From positions 124,001 through 188,000 of the forward strand of contig NZ_JAMFMB010000002.1 in the NCBI RefSeq assembly GCF_023502395.1: a DNA stretch of 64,000 nucleotides, read 5' to 3'. Both the position numbers and the translations under genes were made by a program. The stretch is from Ruegeria spongiae. GTDB lineage: Bacteria; Pseudomonadota; Alphaproteobacteria; Rhodobacterales; Rhodobacteraceae. Under the pieces are notes generated by a model, which was not told the origin of the DNA, did no database searches, and was given only the letters and a program-made list of their open reading frames with translations. Numbering within the stretch: the stretch's first letter is position 1; each line of letters starts with the position of its first letter. Below, in pieces: positions 8,668 through 16,564 of this stretch.

Positions 8668-9081
8668 TTACTCGGCCACGCTGGCCAGGAAGGCATAGAT
8701 GTCCTCGCCGCCCTTTTTCAGCTTGAAGGTCATCTTGGACTTGGCTTTGGGGTCGTCCAGATAGGTCTGCAGGAATTTCTTGGGGTCGGTGGTGTATTCG
8801 ACAAAGGTCGCTTCGTCCCAGACCAGCCCGGCCTCACCTGCGGCGACGATGCTGGGGCCATATTTGTAGCCTTCCTCGGTGCCTGCGGTACGGCCGATAA
8901 TGCCATAAAGGTTGGGGCCGGTTTTGCCGCCCTTCACGATGACTTCATCCGACGCTGAGACAATCGTGTGGCAGGCTTTGCACTTGTTGAAAGCTTTCTT
9001 GCCTGCTTCTGCGTCACCCTCTGCCAATGCCGGGGTGGCCAGCATGAGGGCGGCGATGGCAGCGTGAATCGAGTATTTCAT
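8668..9081 (-). CDS. cycA: Periplasmic c-type cytochrome (cytochrome c2 / c-550 class)
   Basis: A 137-residue secreted class-I cytochrome c. The signal peptide ends at about residue 20 (TPALA). Haem is attached at CKACH (Cys34, Cys37, His38), and the likely axial Met lies in KSKMTF near residue 120. Inserts around KTGPNLYGIIGR and TDPKKFLQTYLDDP match the long cytochrome c2/c-550 subgroup that carries electrons between the bc1 complex and oxidases or reaction centres. The gene has a GGAGTG ribosome binding site and stands alone. The gene symbol rests on class resemblance. Confidence 0.9.
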   Translation of the reverse strand: MKYSIHAAIAALMLATPALAEGDAEAGKKAFNKCKACHTIVSASDEVIVKGGKTGPNLYGIIGRTAGTEEGYKYGPSIVAAGEAGLVWDEATFVEYTTDPKKFLQTYLDDPKAKSKMTFKLKKGGEDIYAFLASVAE

Positions 9082-9174
9082 AATTTCACTCCGTTTGCGT
9101 AGCTACCCCACAGGTGAGCGGGTGCGGTAACTAATGTCAATCGGATAGAATGCCGCGCCGCCCTCGCGCGGCGT

Positions 9175-10212
9175 TTATGGCGGCGCACCGCTTTCATTGC
9201 CTTGACGAATGTCAATCCAGCAGGGCAACAGATCGCCTTGAGCGGGCCGCGCAAGAAACACGGCGCGCGCGATGGCGCGACTGAGGCAGAGCGCGGCTGC
9301 GTGGCCGATCAGCCCGAGCTCGGTATCGGGGTTTTGCGGTGCGCGCGCACCTGTTGAGACGCCGAATACAAGATCGCCGTCACCGGGGCTGTGCGCGGGC
9401 ATCACGGCGCGTCCGATCCCGTCATGCGCGGCGACGGCCATCCGCTGACACTGCGCCTTGCTCAACGCGGCATCCGTTGCGACGATGGCGATGGTGGTAT
9501 TGGCGCGTGCGGCGCCTTTTGCGGGGGTCAGCGTTGATTTGCGGCTGCTCAGGTCCAAACCCAGCCCGGCGCGCGGGTCCGGGCCAACACCGCCGAACTC
9601 ATCGTTCAACTCGAAATGCGCGGCCCAGAAATGGTGGTCTCCGGGCGTGGTGACGCTGCCCAGCGGATTGGCGGCGACAAGCGCCGCAACCGTTGCGCCC
9701 GAGGGCAGGATCAGCGAGGCCGAGCCCAGCCCTCCCTTGAGATTGGCGCTCAATGCGCCGGTTCCGGCACCGGTGCTGCCAAGGTTGAACGCGGTCCCCG
9801 CCGCAAGGAACGCGGCCTGCCCCAGCGCCGCATAGGGGTTCTGTTGCCAGCCCTTGTCGCCACCATTGAGCAGGTCGAACAGGATCGCGCCGGGCACGAT
9901 CGGCACTACCGCATCGCCAACCCGAAACCCGCGACCGGAGGCGCGGAGCGCCTCGGTCACACCCGAACAGGCATCCAGCCCAAAGGCCGAACCGCCCGAC
10001 AACACCAGCGCATCGACCTGCGAGACAGTCTTGTCGGCGGCCAGCAGGTCGGTCTCGCGCGTGCCCGGCGCGCCGCCCATCACATGGACAGAGGCGGTGA
10101 AGGGCGTATCCGCAGTCAGCACCGTGACGCCGGATTTCAGGGCGTCGTCCTGAGCGTTGCCAACGCGCAGACCGGGGATATCGGTGATCAGGTTACTGGG
10201 TCCGGGGGTCAT
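9175..10212 (-). CDS. P1 family peptidase (DmpA / beta-aminopeptidase family)
   Basis: A 345-residue member of the self-processing P1 (peptidase family S58) group, whose relatives include DmpA and beta-peptidyl aminopeptidases. Typical features are the N-terminal ITDIPGLRVGNA, SGGSAFGLDA, and the glycine-rich GSTGAGTGA. The presumed auto-cleavage and nucleophile site lies in the segment Ala-Asn-Thr-Thr-Ile at residues 237-241, where family enzymes expose a new N-terminal Ser or Thr. No signal peptide is evident. The start lacks a good ribosome binding site. The in vivo substrate is unknown. Confidence 0.88.
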   Translation of the reverse strand: MTPGPSNLITDIPGLRVGNAQDDALKSGVTVLTADTPFTASVHVMGGAPGTRETDLLAADKTVSQVDALVLSGGSAFGLDACSGVTEALRASGRGFRVGDAVVPIVPGAILFDLLNGGDKGWQQNPYAALGQAAFLAAGTAFNLGSTGAGTGALSANLKGGLGSASLILPSGATVAALVAANPLGSVTTPGDHHFWAAHFELNDEFGGVGPDPRAGLGLDLSSRKSTLTPAKGAARANTTIAIVATDAALSKAQCQRMAVAAHDGIGRAVMPAHSPGDGDLVFGVSTGARAPQNPDTELGLIGHAAALCLSRAIARAVFLARPAQGDLLPCWIDIRQGNESGAPP

Positions 10213-10257
10213 GGATGGTTGCTTTGTTGCTGCGGGAAAGCGCGCTGGCGCGCGCTG

Positions 10258-10278
10258 CCTCCGGCGGAGGTATTTTTT
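10258..10278 (+). repeat. Small GC palindrome followed by a T-run
   Basis: CCTCC, a 3-base loop and GGAGG are followed by TATTTTTT. The orientation is plus, although both flanking genes run minus, so it does not terminate either in the usual way. Similar short palindrome-plus-T elements are, from general knowledge, common between genes in Rhodobacterales; no second copy was noticed in this window. Confidence 0.45.
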
Positions 10279-10296
10279 GAACAGAAGAATGGGGGG

Positions 10297-11037
10297 TCAG
10301 ATGCAGCGGCCACCATCCACCTCAAGCGCTGTTCCGGTGATCATGCTGGCCTCGTCCGAGCACAGGAAACAGGCCGCATTGCCCATATCCTGCGGGGTCG
10401 AAAAGCGGCCGATCGGAATCGTCGACAGGAATTTCGCACGCATTTCCGGGGTGTCCTCGCCCATGAAGGATTTCAACAGAGGCGTTTCGCCCGCCACCGG
10501 GCAGAGCGCATTGACCCGCAGACCAGCAGGGGCAAGCTCCACTGCCATCGTCTTGGTGGCGGTGATCATCCAGCCCTTGGAGGCGTTGTACCAGTTCAGC
10601 CCGGGGCGCGGCGACAGCCCGGCGGTCGAGGCTATGTTCAGGATCGTCCCGGCGCCCCGCGCCTTCATCTGCGGCACCAGTGCCCGCGCTGTCAGATAGA
10701 CCGATTTCATGTTCACGGCAAAGACGCGGTCGAAATCTTCCTCACTGACCTCATCCAGCGGGGCGGGCAGGTGGGTGATGCCGGCATTGTTGACCAGAAT
10801 GTCGATCTGGCCGAAGGCGGTTTCCGCCATGCGGGCCATCTCTGCGACCGACGCCGCGTCAGAGATGTCGGTCTCGCACACCGTGCCCGCGATCTCATCC
10901 GCGAGCTGCTGGGCAGCCGCCCGGTTGAGGTCGGCGATCATCACATGCGCGCCTTCATTTGCGAACTTGCGCGCGATGCCCGCGCCGAACCCTGACGCAC
11001 CGCCGGTGACGATGGCAGATTTGCCCTCCAGTCGCAT
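10297..11037 (-). CDS. SDR family NAD(P)-dependent oxidoreductase
   Basis: A 246-residue classical short-chain dehydrogenase. It has the cofactor motif TGGASGFGAGIA (residues 11-22), the NNAG motif at about 86-89, catalytic Ser near IASTAG, and Tyr-x-x-x-Lys as YNASK. The acidic residue after the second strand (IADLN) suggests NAD preference. The closest recognisable type is the FabG/glucose-1-dehydrogenase-like group. The substrate cannot be assigned. It has a strong GGGGAGG ribosome binding site and lies alone between arfB and the P1 peptidase. Confidence 0.9.
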   Translation of the reverse strand: MRLEGKSAIVTGGASGFGAGIARKFANEGAHVMIADLNRAAAQQLADEIAGTVCETDISDAASVAEMARMAETAFGQIDILVNNAGITHLPAPLDEVSEEDFDRVFAVNMKSVYLTARALVPQMKARGAGTILNIASTAGLSPRPGLNWYNASKGWMITATKTMAVELAPAGLRVNALCPVAGETPLLKSFMGEDTPEMRAKFLSTIPIGRFSTPQDMGNAACFLCSDEASMITGTALEVDGGRCI

Positions 11038-11110
11038 GGTCGCAATTCCTCCCCTATGTGCAATGCCCGAACCCTAGCAGCGCGCGGACCGGATGCCAGC
11101 CCAAAGCGTC

Positions 11111-11530
11111 TTAGTCGTCGCTGATCCGGCCGCGTAGCGCCTTGACCGCGCCGCGCGCCTTTTTGCCCTCCAGCCTGCGCCGCACCGATCCGTAGGTGGG
11201 TTTGGTGGGCACCCGGCGCTTTGGCTTGATCAGCGCGCGCGTCACCAGCTCGGCCAGCCGGTCGCGCGCGATCTCGCGGTTGCGCGCCTGCGAGCGGGTC
11301 TCGTCGCATTGGATGACGATGGCGCCGTCCTTGGTCCATTTCCGGCCCGCCAGCCGTTTCAGCCGTGCCTTGACCGGGTCGGGCAGCGACGGCGAGCGCG
11401 CCGCCTCGAACCGCAATTCAACGGCGGTGGCCACCTTGTTTACATTCTGCCCGCCCGGTCCCGAGGCCCGCATGAAGCTTTCCGTAAGCTCCCAGTCGTG
11501 AATGGTGATGGTGTCGCCGATCCTGAGCAT
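11111..11530 (-). CDS. arfB: Alternative ribosome-rescue factor / peptidyl-tRNA hydrolase ArfB
   Basis: A 139-residue protein with the release-factor GGQ motif at residues 26-28 (SGPGGQNVNK) and a basic C-terminal tail rich in Lys and Arg (KPKRRVPTKP, RRRLEGKKARG), which in this family inserts in the empty mRNA channel. It frees stalled ribosomes by hydrolysing peptidyl-tRNA. Length and architecture match ArfB (YaeJ) rather than a full release factor. Confidence 0.94.
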   Translation of the reverse strand: MLRIGDTITIHDWELTESFMRASGPGGQNVNKVATAVELRFEAARSPSLPDPVKARLKRLAGRKWTKDGAIVIQCDETRSQARNREIARDRLAELVTRALIKPKRRVPTKPTYGSVRRRLEGKKARGAVKALRGRISDD

Positions 11531-11560
11531 GGGCGGACCTTACCGGGGTGGGGCGGAAAC

Positions 11561-11587
11561 AAAAAGGCCGCCCCGATGGGACGGCCT
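11561..11587 (-). terminator. Rho-independent terminator of the queuosine-precursor transporter gene
   Basis: Reading on the minus strand, AGGCCG(T)CCC and GGG(C)GGCCT pair around a short loop and are followed by five T. It lies 23 bases after the transporter stop and about 30 bases before the arfB start, so it insulates arfB. Confidence 0.8.
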
Positions 11588-11609
11588 GATTGTCGTGTCG
11601 TTAATGCGA

Positions 11610-12248
11610 TCAAGCGTGCTGGGCAGGTGCTGTCAGGCGCGCCACGATCAGACGGAACGGCACAAGGGCCAGCAGTGCCAGCGCCAGCTTGACCAGCCAG
11701 TCGGCAAATCCCAGCGTCACCCAGAGCGGCGCTTCGGGGCCGGTCAGCAGGAAGGGGACCGGCTCCCACGCCCAAGAGATTGCGGCATCGGCATTTGCGC
11801 CGAAGACCGTGACTGAGGCCGAGAAGGCGATGGTGAAGAACAAGGCGGTGTCCAGCGCCGAGCCAACCAGTGTCGAGACCAGCGGTGCGCGCCACCAGCG
11901 GCCCCCGCGCAGGCGATCGAACAGCGCCACATCGGTGAGCTGCGCGATCAAGAAGGCGGTGCCCGAGGCGATGGCGACCCGCAGCGGAACGGCGGGGCCG
12001 AACTCCAGCATGATCTGGCTGCCGATCAGCGAGCAGAGGATACCGGTGACGAAACCGGCGAACACCACGCGACGCGCGGCCTGCACGCCGTAGACGCGGT
12101 TCATGATGTCAGTGACGATGAAGGCGCAGGGGTAGGTGAAGGCGCCCCAGGTCAGCAGACCGTCGAGGATCAGGAACTGAACCAGAATGTTCGATGCCAC
12201 CACAATGGCGGCCATGGCAAGAATGCCGGGAAGGTAGGTGCGTGTCAT
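11610..12248 (-). CDS. Queuosine precursor transporter (VUT / YhhQ family)
   Basis: A 212-residue integral membrane protein with about six hydrophobic helices. Family signs include NILVQF, the loop TYPCAFIVTDIMNRVYG, and SGTAFLIAQLTDVALFDRLRG; these match the YhhQ/VUT family importing preQ0/preQ1-type queuosine precursors. ATG 12248 gives the family N-terminus; an upstream in-frame start adds 16 unsupported residues. A strong terminator follows. No preQ1 riboswitch was recognised in the short leader. Confidence 0.88.
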   Translation of the reverse strand: MTRTYLPGILAMAAIVVASNILVQFLILDGLLTWGAFTYPCAFIVTDIMNRVYGVQAARRVVFAGFVTGILCSLIGSQIMLEFGPAVPLRVAIASGTAFLIAQLTDVALFDRLRGGRWWRAPLVSTLVGSALDTALFFTIAFSASVTVFGANADAAISWAWEPVPFLLTGPEAPLWVTLGFADWLVKLALALLALVPFRLIVARLTAPAQHA

Positions 12249-12341
12249 ATCTTGGTGCCCGTTTTGACAAGGTAGCGGCGACTTGGCCCGATTCATTTCA
12301 GGCAGGCCGCGCTGATAGCCGCTGTTTGCGGCTTTGGCAAG

Positions 12342-13226
12342 TCATTCGGGCAGGGTGTATTCCACGATCTCGGTGCGCAGGAAGAACACGAAATTGTCGT
12401 CCGAGATCATCGTCGCGCGCAGCTTGCCTTTGGCATCCCGCCAGATCGACACCCCTTCGAGGTTTTCATGGGTGCCTGCGCGCGTGTCCAGAATCGTCTC
12501 TTCCTGAGTGGCGGCGGTATCGCTAACCGTCCAGCGCCGCAGGCGGCTGCGAAATCCCAGCGCACCGGTTGCGCGTTCCAGAACGTACAGCCTGCCATCG
12601 GGTCCGAAATCGGCCCCCACCGGCAGGTAGTCGCCGCGCGGCGGCAGCTTGAACGGGGTCGACCAGCGTTTGCCGTCCCAGCGATAGACCGGGATGGTGC
12701 CATCAACAGCGCGGCTGCTTTCAGGCATCGTATAAAGCCGCCCTTGATCGTCGATCGCCAGCGGTTCGAACGAGCCGTTGCCGGCGAGGTGTTTGAAGGC
12801 ATTGGGGCGGGGCAGAACCTCTGACCGGCTTTCGGGATCGGCATAGCGCGCCAGTCGATGGACGCCTTCGAAGGAAATATAGTGGCCACCGTCGGGTGCC
12901 ACGGCCAGACCTTCGGAATCTCCGGCGCGCCCGAGCAAGGGCTTGTTCTTGCTGGAGCGGACCCAGTTGGCGGATGTGACCTCGGCGCCCGAGACGCGGC
13001 CGTCTTCGCGCCGCAGCTTGGCGCTCACCAGGATCGAGCGGTCGCTGAGCGCCAGCATGGACATGCCGTCATCGGACATCTCGATGCCCGAAAACCCACC
13101 GAACCACGGTGCCTTTGCGATCCAGCGATAGCTGCCTGCCGGTTCTGCGCCGGGCGTGTCCACCGCTTGCGCCCCCCCCGACAGGAAAAGCAGGCAGCCT
13201 ACTGCGATTGCAGAACGGCGGCGCAT
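12342..13226 (-). CDS. Secreted esterase-like activity of phytase family protein
   Basis: A 294-residue protein with an N-terminal signal peptide (about 1-21, ending near GGAQA). The rest reads as a beta-propeller of the phytase-like esterase family: GGFSGIEMSDDG, DSEGLAVAPDGG, GSFEPLAIDDQGRLYTMPES, and a closing HENLEGVSIWRDAKGK with acidic metal-binding residues. Its start overlaps the 3' end of mepA by 28 bases, so it is the last gene of a UMF1-mepA-phytase-like operon. The substrate is unknown. Confidence 0.82.
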   Translation of the reverse strand: MRRRSAIAVGCLLFLSGGAQAVDTPGAEPAGSYRWIAKAPWFGGFSGIEMSDDGMSMLALSDRSILVSAKLRREDGRVSGAEVTSANWVRSSKNKPLLGRAGDSEGLAVAPDGGHYISFEGVHRLARYADPESRSEVLPRPNAFKHLAGNGSFEPLAIDDQGRLYTMPESSRAVDGTIPVYRWDGKRWSTPFKLPPRGDYLPVGADFGPDGRLYVLERATGALGFRSRLRRWTVSDTAATQEETILDTRAGTHENLEGVSIWRDAKGKLRATMISDDNFVFFLRTEIVEYTLPE

Positions 13227-14071
13227 TGCTGGGGCAGATCGGACAGCGTGTATTCCCGGCGCTTCTTGGGCGCAGGTGCGTTGGGATCACGCGGTTGGGG
13301 TGGCGGCGGGTTCAGGATGTTGTTGACCCATTGCTGCGCCTCGGCGCAGCCGTCACCCTTGGGGGGCGGGTCCTGATTGACGCAGCCGCGCACGCCTTTG
13401 GGGCAGGCCAGCCGGACATGGAAATGATAATGGTGTCCCCACCAGGGCCGGATTTTGCGCAGCCATTTGCGGTTACCCTTAGCATTCTTGCACATCTCGA
13501 CCTTGGCACCGGGAAATACGAAAATCCGCGCCACGCGCTTGTCCTTGGCCGCCGCTTTCATGATCTCATGATGCTGGCGGGTCCAGTTGGAATTGACAAA
13601 GGCCCCCTCGGACCGGCGCATCGAGATTGACGAGATATTCTCGCGGTTGCGGCGCGAGAGGTTCAGCTTGTTGGCGGGCCGCATCCAGATGTCGATATCC
13701 AGACCGATCTGATGACTGCGGTGGCCGCTCAGCATCGGGCCGCCGCGCGGCTGGCTGATATCGCCGATATAAAGCCCGTCCCAGCCCGGCTGCTTGGCGG
13801 CAAAGCGGCTCAGGTCCTGAATATAGTCGATGGTCTCGGGGTGGCCCCAGTTGCGGTTGCGCGACAGGCGCATCGCCTGCCAGGTCGGACCCGTCTCGGG
13901 CAGTTGTACCGAGCCTGCGGCGCAGCCTCGGGAATAGCTGCCATAGGCGGCGGATTTCTGCCGCGAGCCCTGGTCTTTTGCCCCGAACAGCTCTTTGGCC
14001 AGCGGGGCGGCGTCGGTTGTGGTGGCCATGCCACCCAAGGCGATAATCGTCACAAGTACCCGTAAAATCAT
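13199..14071 (-). CDS. mepA: Penicillin-insensitive murein endopeptidase
   Basis: A 290-residue periplasmic zinc metallopeptidase (family M74) that cuts peptidoglycan cross-links. The signal peptide covers about residues 1-21. The zinc motif HxxGxDxD appears as HQIGLDID (His120, Asp127), and the second zinc region is WGHHYHFHVRLACP. ATG 14071 overlaps the UMF1 transporter stop by one base (TGATG). The proline-rich stretch near residue 255 (PPPPQPRDP) is a linker before a short C-terminal tail. Confidence 0.93.
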   Translation of the reverse strand: MILRVLVTIIALGGMATTTDAAPLAKELFGAKDQGSRQKSAAYGSYSRGCAAGSVQLPETGPTWQAMRLSRNRNWGHPETIDYIQDLSRFAAKQPGWDGLYIGDISQPRGGPMLSGHRSHQIGLDIDIWMRPANKLNLSRRNRENISSISMRRSEGAFVNSNWTRQHHEIMKAAAKDKRVARIFVFPGAKVEMCKNAKGNRKWLRKIRPWWGHHYHFHVRLACPKGVRGCVNQDPPPKGDGCAEAQQWVNNILNPPPPQPRDPNAPAPKKRREYTLSDLPQQCAAVLQSQ

Positions 14072-15435
14072 CAGGTCTGATCCCCTTCCGGCCTTACCCA
14101 GCGTAGCAATATGAGACCCAGAATAAACAACCCGATCACCGGGGAAACCCCCAATCTTGCATCCCCGAAAAAGGTGGTGGCCGCGGCAATCAGCATCGGC
14201 GCCAGAAAGGCGGTGGCGCGCCCCGACAACCCATAAAGACCGAAGCTTTCGGTCGGGTGCTCGGGGGCGGTGTGGCGCACCATCAGCGACCGGCTGGCCG
14301 ATTGCAGGATGCCGCCCATGCCGCCGATCAGGATACCGCAGCTGAAAAACACGATATCCGGCAGAGGCGAGCCCGCTGGCAGCGTGATGCCAAAGACCTG
14401 TGTGCGATCCATGCCGACGATCACGGTGCAGACCAGGATCAGGATGCAGATCGCCATCACGATCACCGGTTTCGGCCCCAGCCGCCGGTCCAGCTTGCCG
14501 CCGAAATAGACAAAGATCGCCGAGGCCAGAACGCTGACGATGCCAAAGATGCCGATCTTGATCAGGTCCCACTCCAGCACCAGCCGCGCATAGATGCCGC
14601 CAAAGCTGTAGAGCCCGTTCAGCGCGTCGCGATACAGCATCGAAGAGGCCAGATAAGACGACAGGCTGAATCGGTGCCTCAACCCCAATACCGACTGTTT
14701 AAGCTGGCGCAACGCGCCCAACAGCGAGCCTTTCTTGCCGGTGCGCTTCCCGTCCCGCATCCACAGGAAATAGGGGATCATGAAGACGATGTACCAAACG
14801 GCGGTCATCGGCCCGACAAAGCGGGTCCCCTCCATCTGCGCGGCATTGAGGCCAAAGGCCGGGGCAAGCCCGATCAGCGTTTTACCATTGGGCTGTTCGA
14901 CAAAAAGCAGCAGCATGATGGCGAGCGAGATCAGCCCGCCGAAATAACCGAAGGCAAAGCCGCTGCCCGAGATTTCGCCCACATCTTCCTTGCTGGAGAT
15001 ATCGGGCAATTGCGAGTTGATGAAGATCAGCGCGTATTCGGCACCAATAAAGCCGAACCCGAAGGCCACCAGCATCAGCCACATGTTCGACCCGTCCGGC
15101 AGCGCAAACCAGAGCGCCGCAGAGCCCAGCACATACATCGCCGAAAAGGCGAAGATCCACGGTATCCGGCGGCCGGTGATATCGGCGAAGCTGCCCATCA
15201 GGGGCGCGCTGAAGGCAATGATCATCCCGGTGATGGTCAGGCAATTGGCCCAGACAACCTGCGCCCGCGCCGCCGCTGCCTGCTCTGACAGGCCGGTGGT
15301 GGAGAAATACTCGGCGGCAACCCCGGCGAAATAGGGGCCGAAGATGAAGGTGACCAGAAGCGATTGATAGGGCTGGCTGGCCCAGTCGAAAAACCACCAG
15401 CCCCAGACGCGTTTACGCGCGGAAATCTCTGCCAT
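14071..15435 (-). CDS. MFS transporter, UMF1 (Atg22-like) family
   Basis: A 454-residue membrane protein with about twelve transmembrane helices. The N-terminal WGWWFFDWASQPYQSLLVTFIFGPYF and the GRRIPWIFAFSA loop are typical of the UMF1/Atg22 family; fungal Atg22 exports amino acids from vacuoles. Start ATG 15435 has a GAGGAC ribosome binding site and replaces a TTG twelve bases upstream. It is translationally coupled to mepA, so a role in handling murein fragments is possible but is only inference. Confidence 0.88.
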   Translation of the reverse strand: MAEISARKRVWGWWFFDWASQPYQSLLVTFIFGPYFAGVAAEYFSTTGLSEQAAAARAQVVWANCLTITGMIIAFSAPLMGSFADITGRRIPWIFAFSAMYVLGSAALWFALPDGSNMWLMLVAFGFGFIGAEYALIFINSQLPDISSKEDVGEISGSGFAFGYFGGLISLAIMLLLFVEQPNGKTLIGLAPAFGLNAAQMEGTRFVGPMTAVWYIVFMIPYFLWMRDGKRTGKKGSLLGALRQLKQSVLGLRHRFSLSSYLASSMLYRDALNGLYSFGGIYARLVLEWDLIKIGIFGIVSVLASAIFVYFGGKLDRRLGPKPVIVMAICILILVCTVIVGMDRTQVFGITLPAGSPLPDIVFFSCGILIGGMGGILQSASRSLMVRHTAPEHPTESFGLYGLSGRATAFLAPMLIAAATTFFGDARLGVSPVIGLFILGLILLRWVRPEGDQT

Positions 15436-15482
15436 GCCCGTCCTCAAAATTCTTTGCGACGATAAAACGGGCTGCGCCGGGT

Positions 15483-16055
15483 TTAGACAAGCTTTTCCTT
15501 TGCGGGGCTTTCAATCTTGTCCTGCATCGGCGGCCAGGGTCGTTTGGCATCCGCCGCGCACCAGTCGGCCAGCCATTCGGGCATCGGCGGTGAGATCGCG
15601 TTTTCATAGCCCATCTCGCGCAGCACCTCCGACGGTGGCACGATCCCGCTCTCGTTGGTGACCGCCGCGCGGAACATCACGTGGCTGGCACATTCGCCAT
15701 TCTTTTTCCACATCGACTGTTCCAGATATGTGAACTTGTCGTCCCAGCAAATCGTACGCGAGCGCGCCTCGAACTTTTCGAAGCCACGGATGCGGCGGCG
15801 GAACCGCACGGTCGACCCGGCCATGGTCATGGCCCAGCGCCGGGCCAGGATCGCCTTGCCCAGCCCGGTGCGCTGCGCCAGCATGGTGCGCCCCAGATCA
15901 TAGAGCGTCATGGCGCGGCCATTGTTCAGCTCCAGCCAGATATCCAGATCCCAGGGCCAGCAGATATGGGTCGAGATATGGGTCTCGGTCAGATCAAGCG
16001 GCTCCATTCGGTTGGCGATAAGCATGTCCTTGACCAGTCGGACGATCGGAAACAT
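15483..16055 (-). CDS. Hotdog-fold thioesterase family protein
   Basis: A 190-residue cytoplasmic protein of the 4-hydroxybenzoyl-CoA thioesterase-like (THEM6-type) group. The central helix region reads WDLDIWLELNNGRAMTLYDLGR, followed by the strand ARSRTICWDDKFTYLEQSMW. Such proteins hydrolyse acyl-CoA thioesters; the acyl specificity is unknown. A good ribosome binding site (GGAGAG) precedes ATG 16055. It lies 47 bases upstream of the UMF1 gene and may be co-transcribed with it. Confidence 0.8.
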   Translation of the reverse strand: MFPIVRLVKDMLIANRMEPLDLTETHISTHICWPWDLDIWLELNNGRAMTLYDLGRTMLAQRTGLGKAILARRWAMTMAGSTVRFRRRIRGFEKFEARSRTICWDDKFTYLEQSMWKKNGECASHVMFRAAVTNESGIVPPSEVLREMGYENAISPPMPEWLADWCAADAKRPWPPMQDKIESPAKEKLV

Positions 16056-16187
16056 GGGGCTCTCCTAAGCGGTTTGCCCGCACAGACGCAAAAAGTGACG
16101 CGCGCGTCAACCACGACGACGCGGCATCCTTGCGCTTTTGCATATCAGCGACTACCTGTCGGGCAGAACAAAAGGAGAGACCTGACG

Positions 16188-16475
16188 ATGATGGCAATCT
16201 ACGGACCGCTGCAGCTGATCCTCAGCGTGGTTTATTTCTTCATCATCGTGCATGTGATCATGAGCTGGCTGATCAACTTCAACGTTCTCAACGTGCATCA
16301 GCAGCTTGTCGGCCAGATCTGGTACGGGCTGAACCGCCTGCTGGAGCCGATCTATCGCCCGATCCGCAGCATCCTGCCCGATACCGGTGGTCTGGACCTG
16401 GCACCGCTGGTGGCCTTCATCGTGGTGATCTCGCTACAGAACTACATCCTGCCGACGCTGTTTGGCTTCATGTAG
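16188..16475 (+). CDS. YggT family membrane protein
   Basis: A 95-residue inner-membrane protein with two hydrophobic segments (about 8-30 and 68-90) flanking the family motif LEPIYRPIRSILPDTGGLDLAPLVAFI. YggT proteins are linked to osmotic tolerance and cell-envelope or division machinery in other bacteria. AAAGGAGAG 10 bases before the ATG supports this start; the longer open frame upstream is antisense to the thioesterase. Confidence 0.9.
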   Translation: MMAIYGPLQLILSVVYFFIIVHVIMSWLINFNVLNVHQQLVGQIWYGLNRLLEPIYRPIRSILPDTGGLDLAPLVAFIVVISLQNYILPTLFGFM

Positions 16476-16564
16476 GGGCCACGCCCTCTTGTTCACCGAT
16501 TCTTAGTGTGGGACACTGTTTGTCAAGAGCAGACAGACAACATTGAGAACAGGATCACCTGCCC

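Noticed and set aside
12249-12341. preQ1 riboswitch before the queuosine-precursor transporter
   Set aside because: The short upstream stretch shows no recognisable pseudoknot pattern or conserved aptamer bases.
16505-16517. AGTGT-GGG-ACACT palindrome between yggT-family gene and recQ
   Set aside because: Arms of only 5 bp with no T-run; too short to call a terminator or operator.
16476-16564. Possible LexA (SOS) box before recQ
   Set aside because: GTTC and GAAC tetramers are present, but not in the GTTC-N7-GTTC spacing known for alphaproteobacterial LexA.
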